From the NCBI GenBank assembly GCA_922989275.2, contig OV277864.1, forward strand, positions 45,383,550 to 45,447,549: 64,000 nucleotides of DNA. Reading direction: 5' to 3'. The DNA comes from Gari tellinella. Taxonomy: Eukaryota; Mollusca; Bivalvia; Cardiida; Psammobiidae. Each line of letters begins with the position of its first letter. Position 1 is the first letter of the stretch. A model generated the notes under the pieces. The model was not told where the DNA came from. It made no database searches and saw only the letters and a program-made list of their open reading frames with translations. Shown here piece by piece: positions 33,563 through 45,239 of this stretch. A program made the translations under genes and the position numbers.

Positions 33563-34044
33563 AGGCGAAAGTGTTAAGGCGTTGTCTGATCAGGGCCCAC
33601 AACCGTAAGGGTTTGCACTGATTTTACGTCCACAGTCTACAATAACGTGTCGAATGGTATATGTGGATCTTGCCATTGGCTGTTTACAATGTCGTAATAT
33701 GGATTCGTTTTCAGAATTCTGTGTTTAGTTTATAAAAGACACGATATGTCACCCATATACGTATATAATGAATTTAATTGTAATACATAGATACTATGTA
33801 GTTTGTGTATAATAAAATTCAGCATCTAATGGTTGCTTTCTAGGATTCCTTTACAATGGTATTTACCAATTCAACGAAATGTTATCGTCTGCATTACAAA
33901 TTTCGTCTGGTTTTATATGTCAAACAATAGAAAATAATACATTTGTTTGGTTGAACTGAATTTTTGCTTTGAGACCTAAACAGTTTTATTTCCTAAAAAG
34001 AGGTCGAGTTCCTCGGCATTCGATCATATTGCAAATTATCGGGT

Positions 34045-34246
34045 TTAACCATTTCACTCTTAATGACGCTTAAACGTGCGCTTGCAAACAGTTTGTATCC
34101 TGATCAGACGCAGCGTCTGATCAGGATCCAAACTGTTTGCCACTTGTATCGATATGTTTTAAGTTATACCACATTGAATCTTATTTTGAAACGATCTTTC
34201 AAACAACAAAATTGAAGCAGACGACAATGAAACGGTGAAGGGGTAA
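34045..34246 (+). mobile_element. Type-I TTAA MITE
   Basis: TTAACCATTTCACTCTTAAT, 'gacgcttaaacgtgcgcttg', hairpin 34084-34140 (TGATCAGACGCAGCGTCTGA apex, shortened loop), 'aacaaaattgaagcagacga' and 'gtgaaggggtaaa'. Confidence 0.82.
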
Positions 34247-34318
34247 ACATCTCCCGAATTTGTTGATCATGAAAGGATTAATGCCTATCATCAACATCTA
34301 AGCCTACGTCACAAGATA

Positions 34319-34564
34319 CAGTGGAGAATGTGTTATTCTTTCCCAATAAAAGCGTTTACACTAAAACTATTATTTGCAATACAAACAGTTTGGAGCCAGA
34401 TCAGACGCCGGATAACCCGGCGTCTGATCAGGCTCCTAACTGTTTGCCACCAAGATAAACATGAATTATCAGAATTGTCCAAAAGTTTTTCTTTTCTACG
34501 TTTTAGTGCTTTGCGTTTGCGTACGTTTGCGTTTAAACGGGAAAGAATAACAGATTCTCCACTG
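34319..34564 (+). mobile_element. Type-C TA MITE
   Basis: Full-length with TA flanks; hairpin 34382-34447. The 86-codon frame through it is the recurrent MITE artefact. Confidence 0.9.
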
Positions 34565-34847
34565 TATCAGTTAAAAGCTCAGTTGTAATTACCCTAAGGC
34601 TTCCTAACCTGCCATTCCTAAAACTAATTTTGCGCACTTTCTGAATACTTGTTTTTCAGCTAACACTTTGTTTTCCATATATAAATCTTACAATATAGTT
34701 TATTTGCCTTTGCCATTAGCAAAATAACTCTTCGTATTTAATTAAATTCTGAAATTCGGTACATTTGGAAAAACATACATTGATTTCTCTGTTTTTCATT
34801 TCTTCGTTTGTCCCTAAAAGCATTAAGTGCAGTCAGGTTATTAAGTA

Positions 34848-35040
34848 CAGTGACACCTCTTTATAACGAATACTAAAAAGAATGCCTATGGACTGCATAA
34901 AAGACAGGTTTCAGCTTAAAGCAAGGTGACCAAAAAAACAGAAAGCTCCTTTAAAGTTCACCTTGCTTAAAGCGGTCACATGCTTTGAACGCCTGATAAT
35001 TAACAGAATTAAGAGGTCGTAATAGAGAGATTTTACTTTA
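34848..35040. mobile_element. Type-L TA MITE with own hairpin
   Basis: CAGTGACACCTCTTTATAAC ... 'gaggtcgtaatagagagatt' then ttactt. The central hairpin 34913-34973 pairs GCTTAAAGCAAGGTGA with TTCACCTTGCTTAAAGC around 'cagaaagctcc'. Pogo/Tigger-like ends (inference). Confidence 0.75.
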
Positions 35041-35716
35041 CCAAATAGATGTAAAACACGAACACACTTCGAAGAGCATCCATCAAATGAAATCTGACAT
35101 CACCAATCCATGAAGAAAGAGCAGAAGCGAAGGCACTCTAAACAAACTGTCTGTACAGTACGCAAATGCAATGAAACAAAGTGAGTATGGAATTACATAT
35201 TTGAACATACATGAACTTACACTTTTATTTATATTTGAGTGGCAGACATATTGGAACCAGATCATACCCCGGATTTTATGTTTAAACAAAACAAAACAAT
35301 AGCTATTTCTTTGTACATGTATATGTGCTGCTTGAAATTTGCAATAGCTTTCCAATCTCAGCAAGTCATTTTTTTTCTTATTGGTTTACGTCAATTCCTC
35401 CATAATTTATACGGTTAGTATAGATGTAATACATTACATGAACGTATAAAATATTTTTAAACGACATTGCATTCAGTTTAAAACAGTAGCTGGAAAGGTG
35501 TGCTCGGACATAATAGCTATAAGTGAATGCATCGATTTCGTGCAAAGAAACGTCTTTGGAAATGCAAATTGATCGAGGTTTCATGTTACTTGTTGTGTTC
35601 TAGAACACGCTCCCACTTTCCTCTCAATCTTCAAGTTAACTTGTTTATGGTCATATTTTCGCTTGCTAGACAATTTTTTTTCTGCAAAAAATTTAAATTT
35701 TAGGTCTGTTTTCGTT

Positions 35717-35910
35717 TTAACCCATTTGTGCCTAGTAGCGTCTTATGAATTGGATATAGGCAAACAGAATAGTACGCTGTTCAGTCTACGCTGTTTGCCG
35801 AAAGGAATTTCAAATCGAAACTGAAAATTTAGACCAGGCACTCCTTACATAAAAAATGGACTTATCCAATATATAAGCATGGAAAACTCCACTGGACGCA
35901 AATGGGTTAT
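35717..35910 (+). mobile_element. Type-M TTAA MITE
   Basis: TTAACCCATTTGTGCCTAGT ... CCACTGGACGCAAATGGGTTA-type ends. A small hairpin at 35759-35799 (ggcaaacagaatagtac / gtctacgctgtttgcc). 'caatatataagcatggaaa' also occurs in the 41653, 54348 and 63446 copies. Confidence 0.78.
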
Positions 35911-35944
35911 TTATAGCAAATATCGATATACCTTCTGATTATGC

Positions 35945-36022
35945 TCCGAACTGTTTGCAATGGTGAAAATAGTTTTAGCGTAAACGATTTTATTGGAATA
36001 GAATAACGTCTTCTCAACTGTA
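35945..36022 (-). mobile_element. Type-C MITE right-half fragment
   Basis: 'gctccgaactgtttgcaa', 'agttttagcgtaaacg', 'aataacgtcttctcaactg' then TA. Confidence 0.7.
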
Positions 36023-36162
36023 ACTCGGCGTCTGATCTGACTCAAACGTGTTCCTGGTACCAGTGAAGTCATCGTTGCAGTGACAGAGTTACCAACTAGA
36101 ATCCTATCAGAGATGATATCATGGGGAAGTATATTGATAAAAATTCTCGGTCAAGATATGTA

Positions 36163-36558
36163 CAGTAACACCCCTTTAAACCGGAACCTCTGAAAACCGG
36201 AATTCCCTTTAAACCGGACAAAAACGTTGGTCCCGTTTCAAACCTTTCTTTATTTTAACCTATTACAAAATAAATATGCATTTTTACGTCTTTGATTTAT
36301 TCCTTCACTGAAGAAAATACATTCATGAAAATGTATCATCAGAAATAGTTTCGATATTCTGGCAGATTATAGCTTAAAGCAGCTTGAAAATAAAGCAGAA
36401 TGCGCCTTCAGGCGCATTCTGCTTTACTTTCATCCTGCTTAAGTGGCCAGCTATCTTCCATACAAGAAACAAACTTAAAAACGCTCTAAACCGGAAACCC
36501 CTCTAAACCGGAATTTTATTTTGTCCCCACACATGTCCGGTTTAGAAGGGTTTCACTG
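36163..36558. mobile_element. Type-K TA element with type-B MITE inside
   Basis: CAGTAACACCCCTTTAAACC ... GGTTTAGAAGGGTTTCACTG between TA pairs. Several 'taaaccggaa' blocks occur on both sides (36178-36215 and 36484-36515). A type-B copy interrupts it. Confidence 0.8.
36255..36478 (+). mobile_element. Type-B TTAA MITE nested in type K
   Basis: Starts TTAACCTATTACAAAATAAA and ends 'gaaacaaacttaa', so the right TIR is trimmed. Intact core-Q hairpin 36373-36443. Confidence 0.78.
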
Positions 36559-36689
36559 TATTACTTGTAAAGTGAAGATGGAAGGTTCAAATATTTCACC
36601 TCCATAGGCGACTAAATATAACTTGCAAACATTTGGCGTCTGATAAGTTTCCAAACTGTTTAGCAGTCGTATTGATATGTACATAGCAC

Positions 36690-36905
36690 TTAACCCATTC
36701 ACTGCCATGACGGGATCAGCTGTAAACCATTGTCGTCTGTTTTTATTTCGCAAATATTATTTTTCGATATTTTGACTTCAGAAATGTAAAATTGAGTGTC
36801 AAGCAGTTTGAATCCTGACTAGACGCTGCGTTACGCAGTGTCTGATCAGGATTCAACCTTTTTGCAAATAATCTTTTTTCTCCGGGAAAGGCATTGAAAG
36901 TTTTA
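36690..36905 (+). mobile_element. Type-A TTAA MITE
   Basis: TTAACCCATTCACTGCCATG ... 'gggaaaggcattgaaagttt'. Hairpin 36800-36863 with AGACGCTGCGTTACGCAGTG apex. A core-P scrap precedes it at 36621-36665. Confidence 0.85.
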
Positions 36906-37483
36906 GGTCAAATCTTCAAAACTTTGAATTTGGCATCAAAATGCAGACGACATCTTATCTGTGGAACGATTAAAACAGATGGTTAGATTCTGCGACCAAA
37001 GAGTTAAAGAGCCCTAGACACTAATAAAGTTAGCTTTAATATCTCTCGATGCCAGGTATACTTCTATATTCAATTTATAACGTAAAATAAATATCAAATA
37101 ATCTTAGACTTTTCTGTTGTTAATTGGGCTATAGTAAGTATAGTCATTTTCTGAAATGGGTCTTTCGAGTATAATATAGCAATATTTATTCCAACAGTTG
37201 ATAGTATTCGGTAAGTCTCCTTTTTCTCTCATTATTGTTCGCAGCACACTGAGTGGAATTATCTGGTTTGTACATCTATTTCACGTGTTTTAGAAACTTC
37301 AGATTTCCTTGCAACCATATTTCCAATGTGATTTGCAACACATCGACCAAAGGGTTACGATTTAATCAACATTTAATCTAATGAAATTTAAATTTATATT
37401 TAAATTCTCTAGAGCATTGTTTCATTTGCTACCAATTGAGTGTTTGTGAAAGTGTAATATTACTGTTAAACTGGACCGGTATA

Positions 37484-37740
37484 TTTACCCCTTCACTGCC
37501 ATGACGTCATCAATTTTACACAAGTATCGTCTGCTTTTATTTCTCAAATTTAAATTGCAGGTATTTTGACTTGATAAATGTTGAAATGAGTGTCAATCAT
37601 TCTGGATCCTAATCAGACGCCGCGTGAATCGGTGCCTGGCAAGGATCCAGACTGTTTGCGAATAACTACATGTAACTTTAAATGTGAGACAAAAAAGCAA
37701 CGATGTGTGTTTAAATCAGATGGCATTATTGCAGTAAGTA
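37484..37740 (+). mobile_element. Type-A MITE
   Basis: 'tttaccccttcactgccat', TGACGTCATC, 'ttgaaatgagtgtcaatcat', hairpin 37603-37662 with a damaged right arm, then 'gtttaaatcagatggcatta' near the end. Confidence 0.75.
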
Positions 37741-37985
37741 TATTGACAGTGCATGTAATAAGCATTCGCTAATTTGTAAACAAAGCATATCGTGTATTTT
37801 ATCTGAGCATATATTTGGCCCTAAGGTACGAATATTAGGTACAATTAAAAGAATTATCGCCAAACCAGAGATTACAATTCCGTATACTAATTTCAAACTA
37901 GTACAAACTAGACTTATGGGAGGAAAAGGGTTATTGGAGTTGTATTGACGTTGATGTACAATGCACAACTGATTTTATCGAATGA

Positions 37986-38222
37986 AGAAATGCACCACAA
38001 CAAAATGATACTGCTTAATAATAATAACAACAATACTTTTTTATCCGAACGAGTATTCTTCTATCTCGCACTCGTATTTCTATGTTAACATCCAACCCTT
38101 CTCTGTAAACGGTTATCATTAAAACTAACATGTCATACCTTTCGAATGTATACCATCTGTACTTGCTATAATTATGCCACTGTGCTTTAATGCTAAATAA
38201 AGATTATGTTATGTTATGTTAT
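37986..38222 (+). mobile_element. Retroposon-like insertion with (TTATG)n tail
   Basis: Absent from the paralogous place in unit 3 (near 59980). Ends 'gctaaataaagattatg' plus ttatg repeats. GAATGA at 37980-37985 and 38223-38228 is a candidate target duplication. Confidence 0.7.
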
Positions 38223-38273
38223 GAATGACTCTGTTGCGTATTTGTCCAAATAACACTTTCATTTTAGTTTATA

Positions 38274-38721
38274 CAGTGGAGAATACGTTACTCTTTCCCA
38301 ATAAAATGCGTTTACGCTTAAATTACTCTTTCCATTGCGAACAGTTTGGAGTCAGATCAGACGCCGGATAACCCAGCGTCTGATAAGGCTTCAAAATGTT
38401 TTATCACTCAGATTAACAAAGAAAGAAATCTCAAAAGAATAGATGTATGTCTCCCTCTTTTAGAGCACCTGCGTTTCGTTTGCGCTTAACCCTCTCAGAA
38501 CCAAATTAATCGTAAGGTTTTAACTTAATCACCGTGTTATTGTCGTCTCCTTCAATATTGGTGTTTGCAAGATCGCTTCAAAGTCAGATCCAATGTAGCA
38601 TGACTTAAGAGATATCGATACAAGTGTCAAACAAATTGGATCCAGAATGTTTACAAAAACTATTCTATGCGACTTTCCGCACCGAAAGGGTTAAACGGGA
38701 TGGAATATAGTCCTCTCCATT
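38274..38721 (+). mobile_element. Type-C TA MITE split by a type-H MITE
   Basis: CAGTGGAGAATACGTTACTC, hairpin 38338-38403, 'cctgcgtttcgtttgcgc', interruption, then 'acgggatggaatatagtcct' and 'ctccattg'. The two halves join exactly at one TTAA. Confidence 0.82.
38490..38690 (+). mobile_element. Type-H TTAA MITE nested in type C
   Basis: Element from CCCTCTCAG to GAAAGGG with TTAA at 38486-38489 and 38691-38694. Removing it and one TTAA restores 'tttgcgcttaaacggg' of type C. Degenerate core P near 38625-38670. Confidence 0.85.
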
Positions 38722-38751
38722 GAAATAGGTATGCAATTGTGACTACGGGGA

Positions 38752-39120
38752 TAAAATTGCAAGTGTCAAACAGTTTTGAGTTACTCAAAACCATTTAAAA
38801 ACCAAGCTATAAACGCTGATATCCAAAGTTAGGCTAACAGTGTCACGTTCATTTCATTTAGCGGAGATACGGCATGTTTGTCACCATGACAGAGTTATGT
38901 GACAGGCAGAAAGAACCTTGCTTGTAAAACAAGTAACCGTCAGCTGCATCGGAGATTTTTGTCTGCTATAGAGACACTAAATTTGTCACGTTTAGTTCAA
39001 CTTCCGTCATTGTTCGACTTGTTGCTAGGCAAGACTCCGGGGGATTACAAACACGGCTCTCCAAGTACATTTTCGGAAGAGTTGCTAGTTCAATGCACTT
39101 TAGATTGCAAAGGAATTCAT
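38752..39120 (+). repeat. R1 dispersed repeat, copy 3
   Basis: Begins near 'gtgtcaaacagttttgagtt' and closely matches 60298-60632 over about 340 bp. The open frame 38899-39183 starts with GTG. It shares most of its residues with 60428-60631, but frame is not kept in the older copies at 19518 and 31600, so I treat it as repeat. Confidence 0.8.
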
Positions 39121-39206
39121 GGGGCTCGAGATAAGAGAAGAATTTGTAAAACTAAAGCCATTGTGTCTGTACAATCTAAATAGTGTGACTGCTCAATAGT
39201 ATTGTC

Positions 39207-39437
39207 TTAACCCTTTAATCCGTAGATGCGCATTTTTACACATTTAATTTTAAAAGTCCTCCTGAGACGAAAATAGTTTTATTTTATACACTAACGAATA
39301 TGCACTATAAGGGATATTTTCTATATCATTGCAGATGGACGCTTAAAGCCTTAAGGTGCATTCTGCTTTATTATCAACCTGTTTTAAATGGTCACCTGTC
39401 TTCAAAACTTGAAACATGCTATGGAGTAAAAGGTTAA
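39207..39437 (+). mobile_element. Type-B TTAA MITE lacking left hairpin arm
   Basis: TTAACCCTTTAATCCGTAGA ... GCTATGGAGTAAAAGGTTAA. 'gcttaaagccttaaggtgca' shows the left arm of core Q deleted up to the apex. Confidence 0.8.
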
Positions 39438-39870
39438 AGTATTGTCACAATATGGTTTAGTACAGAAATAAATAGAAAATGTTGAACACGTTCATTTTAC
39501 CCCCCTCTTATCTAGAGCACTGAATTCTCAGAGAATCTATACTACTAAGTTTTAAACCATTAACTATTAAAATATCGCCTGTTTATAAATTACCACCTTA
39601 TTGAATTGTTTTATTCTGATAAATAACGATATAATCGTCAAACGGTTTGGATCCTGATTAGACGCCGAGAGTCGGCAGGCTATTTGTTTAAATAGTTAAA
39701 GTTTTATATCCATGGTAGTTGCGTTGCAATAGTGGAAAAGATTATCGGTATCCTTGACTTTGTGGGGTAGCTATTCTACCGTCAACACAACTAGAGTAAT
39801 TCATTTAAATGCTTTAGTTAATGTCTTCCCCACTTAACTTTTACTTTTTTAAAGTAATATTTTCGAGATA
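39438..39870. other. Spacer private to unit 1
   Basis: One half core-P arm ('aacggtttggatcctgatta', about 39640). Otherwise not recognised, and not shared with units 2 and 3. Confidence 0.4.
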
Positions 39871-39959
39871 AGGCCCATACTGATTTGTATCGGTGTTTCT
39901 TTCGTCACAGAATAAAATATTTTCAAGGCAACATTGCAGCTTACAATATCTAAACAGTC

Positions 39960-40068
39960 GTTATTGGTTATATATGTACATTCCTTAAGTCAAAATACCT
40001 AACATTTAATTTTGAGAAATAAAACCAGACGACAATATTTTAAAGCTGATGACTCCATGCCAGTGCAT
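39960..40068 (-). mobile_element. Type-A MITE fragment
   Basis: 'ccttaagtcaaaatacctaa', 'ttaaagctgatgactccatg' match the second half of the full copy at 52372-52571 in unit 2. Confidence 0.65.
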
Positions 40069-40271
40069 TAGTAAGTATGTATGTCTGACTAGTGCTTAGG
40101 TTATGGTCTGGATGAAACGACATTTTGCAAACAAATCTGTCGAGACTACAAAAGTTGCCAAGTCCCAACAAATGCCATTTGCAATTCAACCGGTTCAAAT
40201 TGATGAAACTCACGGATGATCAAACAGTCGCATTTGTCCATGGTGACGAAACCTTTATCAGACACCTTTTC

Positions 40272-40739
40272 GTAACCCTTTCACTGCCATGACGTCATCA
40301 TTTAATCAATTTACGTCGGCCTTTATTTCTCAAATTTAAAGTTTAGGTACATGTAATTTGACTTAACCCTTTTCCTCATAGCCTTTTTCTAGTAGTTAAG
40401 ATATGTGACCTATTAAAGCAGGTTGAAAGTAAAGCAGAATGCGCCCTAGGGCGCATTCTGCTTTACTTTCAGCCTGCTTTAAGTTACTATCTGCTAGGAT
40501 ATAGAAAATATTTTTTATGGTACATATTCATGACAGTATAAAATGGAACTATTTTCTTTGGCGGATGAATAAAATGAATGCGCTAAAAGTCGCTTCTATA
40601 AGGTAAAGGGTTAAGAAATATTGAAATGAGTCTCAAGCAGTTTGAATCCTAATCAGACATCGCGTTACGCTGTGTCTGATCAGGATCCAAACTGTTTGCT
40701 GTTAACCATTTGCTCGGGATAAGGCAGTGAAGGGAATAA
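40272..40739 (+). mobile_element. Type-A TTAA MITE carrying a type-B MITE
   Basis: 'taaccctttcactgccatga' to 'gataaggcagtgaagggaa'. Hairpin 40634-40699. Interrupted at 40377-40610. Confidence 0.88.
40377..40610 (+). mobile_element. Type-B TTAA MITE with proven TTAA duplication
   Basis: TTAA at 40373-40376 and 40611-40614. Unit 2 has the uninterrupted site (52848-52851, 'tttgacttaagatg'). Core-Q hairpin 40413-40483, 71 nt, apex GCGCCCTAGGGCGC. The best type-B reference here. Confidence 0.93.
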
Positions 40740-40867
40740 GAGACAATTTCTGGTAATAACTAATAGTGATAATTCGGTACATGGTGGCGTATTGAGTTGC
40801 TTGATTGTTATTTGTCTGTAAGTTGAAGAGGTCGTATACAATACGTTTCAAAGAAATGTTATTTGAA

Positions 40868-41093
40868 CAATTAATCCTATCACTGCCACAACTAACTACT
40901 TTTACATAAACACAGTTTCTATCCTGATTAGACGACTCATAATTTATCTTCTGAGCAGGATCGAAACGTTTTGAAACTCATGGCAAGACTTCTCAAGAAA
41001 AAACATAGCAACGAAATTCAAATTATGTAATTGATAACCATCGAACACTTTAAGCTGAGGATAGCATCGCATTTACCGTGTTAGAAGGGTAAA
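40868..41093 (+). mobile_element. Old TTAA MITE shared by all three units
   Basis: 'attaatcctatcactgcc', hairpin remnant 40915-40976, 'gtgttagaagggtaa'. Counterparts at 53097-53560 and 62602-62822; inserted before the segment was duplicated. Confidence 0.65.
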
Positions 41094-41652
41094 AGTACGT
41101 CATATCAGCAGAGAAAAGATTAATTAGCAGCACAATATTTTCTCTACAAAAAGATGTACATGTATAATCCTGTCCATTATATTAGGAAATAAATTAGTTT
41201 CCTTCCATCTCCTGTATGATATCTTACAACCCCCTTGTAAAGATTAAAAGGAAATAAGTTATATATCTAGTCTTAATATTTCAGATATTTACGAGCTCCA
41301 ATATGATATCTACGATCTGACACATGCGCGTAGCGGCGCTATTCGTAATACTCGGAAATCACCGGTAATAGGATGTCCACGGTAAACGGGTCAATAGCGA
41401 TATGTCATGTCGAATATGCCTATTATGTAAATAAAGGTATCAATGTTATATCATATGATTACATGTATAACCAAAACTAATTGGCTAGATTGACATTTGA
41501 CAAGCTAATGAAAATAACAAAAACGTTGTATATTTATTCATTTTAGGTTACTGCTTTGAGAATGATTAGGCGAAATAATCAAATATAATACACCAATTGA
41601 AAGTCGAAGGGGTATTTGTCACATGTCGTACATTTTAAGCATTTTCTGCACA

Positions 41653-41834
41653 ATACCCCATATATGGGATATAGGCAAACTGTGTAAACTCTGATCAGAG
41701 TCTATACTGTTTGCTGATAGGAATTTCAATATAAAAAAAACGGAAATAATTTTTTGACCAGGCATCCTTCAGATAAGAAATGGACTAATGCAATATATAA
41801 GCATGGCATAATCCACTGGGCGCAAATGGCTTAA
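41653..41834 (+). mobile_element. Type-M MITE (unit 1)
   Basis: 'gggatataggcaaactgtgt', minimal hairpin 41682-41721 (ACTCTGATCAGAGT apex), 'caatatataagcatgg', 'ccactgggcgcaaatggctt'. Present in all three units. Confidence 0.78.
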
Positions 41835-42181
41835 ATAGTTCAATGTAATATTTCTACCTTCATTTAGGTTCCACATTCTGACTGTTTAATATTGATGCTC
41901 TTTTTGAGAAGCATCAGATGCTGTAGTATACGACATGTGATCTTGACTAAATACTGTTTGCAGAATACAGTTTAAATAGCCATTTTGTAAAGAACATGTA
42001 ACAGTTAACAGAACGACACTCTATTTGGTGTACACTGTATCTAATCCATTTCTCATAATCAACACACTCCTACACAAACACATCTCTTAAATCATTTTCA
42101 CCACCGGAGATTTATGATAAATCGTTATATTTTCCCCTGAGTTGTCGTTTTCCGGGCGCTTGTGACACGTGCACTGAGCTA

Positions 42182-42539
42182 CAGCGCTCCCTCCCTACAA
42201 CGGCACCCAATGGGAGACAAAAATATGTGCGTTGTTCGGAGGGGGTCGTTGTAGAGAGGGAACTTGGTTTACATTTGCAAACAGCTTGATTCCAGATCAG
42301 ACGCCGCGTAAAGCAGCGTCTGATATGGATCCAAGCTGTTTATCACTCGTCTTTAAAGCTTTGTTCTGTCAAAATGTCCATTATGTAATTTTAAGAAACA
42401 CAGCAGACGACAATTTTAAGCAGACGACATTCCAGCCGTGAATAGGTTATATATAAAAGTCCTGTTTAGGGAACTGCGACAATTGTCGTTGTAAGGAGGG
42501 AGCCGTTGTTGGGAGGGCCGTTGTAGGGAGGGAACACTA
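42182..42539 (-). mobile_element. Type-D TA MITE (private to unit 1)
   Basis: CAGCGCTCCCTCCCTAC ... GTAGGGAGGGAACACTA. Hairpin 42277-42340. Unit 2 reads straight through at about 54895-54905 ('gcattaagtttttaaacttt'). Confidence 0.88.
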
Positions 42540-42640
42540 CATATTAAACTTTCTGCGTCGATCGCAAAATGGATAATCTTACAACACTAGGATCTAGATC
42601 AGATGTGAAGTAACCCGGCTTCTGATCGGGATCCAAACTA

Positions 42641-42886
42641 CAGTGCAAACTATTTTTTTCTTTCACATTAAACGAGTTTATGCTAAATCTATTATTACCA
42701 TTCCAAATCGTTTGGAGCCAGATCAGACGTCGTGTAACCCTGCGTCTGATCAGGCTCCAAAAAGGCTGCAACTAAGATTAAAACAAATAGTCATACATTT
42801 CAAAAGGTTGTCAATTTCTACATTTAAGTGCTAAACGTTTGCGTTTCGTTTGCGTTTGAAGGAAAGCATAATGTCTTCTCCACTGT
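42641..42886 (+). mobile_element. Type-C TA MITE (unit 1, shared with unit 2)
   Basis: 'cagtgcaaactattttttt' left end altered; 'cttctccactg' right end. Hairpin 42704-42760. The unit-2 counterpart is 55003-55535. Preceded by a degenerate hairpin at 42585-42637. Confidence 0.78.
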
Positions 42887-43576
42887 GTTTGACTCCCATT
42901 TGCATGTATCGTATGCCCTAAAAACATTGCACGTCATTTTTATATAAGTATTTGAACTCTTGAACCACCGACTTTGTAAACAGTTTTGATCCTGATCAGA
43001 CACTGTTTCATTCTGTTTGACTCTACTATCGCTATTCCTCCATTCTTACAGCTTTATATACATATATTATTTTGAAATAACAGTTTAGGCATCATTTTTA
43101 AGGCAGAAAAAATGATGGCTGTGAAAGGGGTAAAGCAGACGATAAAATCAACCAATGAAATGGTTAAAATATTCAACCCATGTGAGTGTACTCGTCATCA
43201 TCAACAGTGTACCTGTGACGAGTACATCTGTCCTATGCAAATAGTATAGATCCTGGTATAGTCCGGCAGAGAAATGAGGATTTGGAGGTCCACCTAGAAA
43301 TGGCGTCCTAAGTTTTTTTCTTGATTGATATTGATAGTTCAAAGCATTGTCATTCAGAATTGACCGGGTGCCACATTGGCACCCTTGAGCATTTTGATAT
43401 ATTTCCGGTTTACCCCACCCAACATTTTTTACTCATTTCCACGAATTTGGACCTTTTATACTATACCCCGGCATCGAATACCGGGTAAATTCCTTGAAAG
43501 TTTAAGTATTATATCAATGAAACTTAAACCATAGATACGCCTTAATGTGAGTAGCATGTTGCATTGCAGTTTTATA

Positions 43577-43805
43577 ACCTTGACCTTTGCCCTTGACCTC
43601 TGTGACATTTGTAAATTGTTTTTCGTTTTATAGGTCAATTTTGGACTAAGTACTTCAATTACGTTCACATAACTTCACATGTATGTGCACTTCAACGAGT
43701 AAAACTAGTTACAATAGTAAATTACTAACATTGACCTTTAACCTTGACCTCTGTGGCCTAGATATTCTTTTCTTTTTGGTCAGTGTTGGACTAAGTACCA
43801 GCAGC
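43577..43805. repeat. Two tandem ~151-bp units
   Basis: 'ccttgacctttgcccttgac' through 'ttggactaagtac' recurs as 'cctttaaccttgacctctgt' through 'ttggactaagtacc'. Confidence 0.75.
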
Positions 43806-44178
43806 TAGGGTCACGTAACTGTGCATGCTTTTGTGCGTCAAATATTTCATTCTTGGCATATAGTTTTGGTGGTATACACTTACTCAACAGCTTAGTTGCT
43901 GATGATGGTAGTTTGGTGGCAGACATTGGCTTAGCCTTTATATTTGCTGATGCCTTGAAAGAGTGTAGTATATAGTGAAATGCTGCCTTAAATTTCTGAT
44001 TCAGGTCATGTAAACTAACAATGGCAGATGTGGCATGGCTTACCTGAAAGAAAGGGAGGCTCTCCGAAGAGCGGTGCTCAGAATATTTTTGAAAATTTAG
44101 ATTTGATAAGGCACGGACGAGGTATATGAAAGCGAATATGTCATATGTTCATTGAAATCCCCTTTATGTGACATAGAG

Positions 44179-44335
44179 GATAACTGTTTTTTTCAGTGTA
44201 AGATCGAAATTTAATCCATTGAGTGAACATCAGACGTTATATTTTCACGAGTGGCGAAGCCACGAGTGAAAATATAACAGTCTGATGTTCACGAAATGGA
44301 TTAAATTCGATCTTACACTGAAAAAACACAGTTAT
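44179..44335. repeat. Near-perfect 157-bp palindrome
   Basis: ATAACTGTTTTTTTCAGTGT pairs with the complement of 'acactgaaaaaacacagttat'. Then AATTTAATCCATT, TGAACATCAGAC and TATATTTTCAC pair in turn around GAGTGGCGAAGCCACGAGTG. A second pair ATTTATTTATGCTTT (44340) / AAAGCATAAATAAAT (44692) suggests the whole 44179-44706 is one element. Confidence 0.88.
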
Positions 44336-45239
44336 TCTATTTATTTATGCTTTAAAGCCACTTTTTAAACGAAATTGTTTCAAAATTGAAAGCGAACGTA
44401 CATTATTTATCCCGTGTTGAGCCCCACGTTTTATGTCGAACACATGTGGCGTGACAGTTGGCGGTATAATGACGTCATCCGAATTACTTCGTTGCTCCCG
44501 AGTTTGGATTCGTGCTCTTCCGGTGAGTAGTTCGCGACAAATCGGACTGCCGGATTTTAACGATAAGACACGATTGACTACGATTCTTGGGGAGCCCTAC
44601 GGGGAAAATTCATAATAAAAGCGATTGGTGATAATCCACTGCAGTGGATTACCAAGTGATCATCCACTGCTTTTTCGTGGTAATCCAGCGAAAAGCATAA
44701 ATAAATGGGCATGTGGCCAATTGCATAATTAAGATTATGATTAAGTAGAAATACTCATAGGCTTTAGAATTCACATGTACAATCAGTTGCAAGTAACTTT
44801 GATATCATGGTGGCACAAAGGAGACGGAAAATAGAAAACAACACAAAGGACACGGAAGGCACGGTAAGACAAGAGGACCATGATGGCCATAAAATCTCTC
44901 ACCTGAATTGAATCGGGTAGTTTTATCTTTAAGTTTCATCAATAATCAAAATCTTCCTAAAACTTAAAGACTAACTTAACTTGTGAACGTTTGGAAAAAT
45001 ATATACCGGTATTCAAATTTGTAGACACTAGAGCGCAAACGTTGTTAAAGTCTTGCCTTTTCGACCCTATCTGAGTGCATCAAGGATGAATAACTCTTGA
45101 CAAAGGGGTTCTATTGCACCCACACTTTAACTTATAGAAGAACTTACAGTAATATGCACTGTGAGCAATTCAATTTAAAGTGCATTCAAAAAATTGTAGT
45201 TGCTAGATTGATATAGAAATTGATAAAGATAGCGTTTTC

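Noticed and set aside
38899..39183. 95-codon frame with a close relative at 60428
   Set aside because: GTG start, no known domain, and the frame is broken in older R1 copies; treated as repeat, kept as a low-interest finding.
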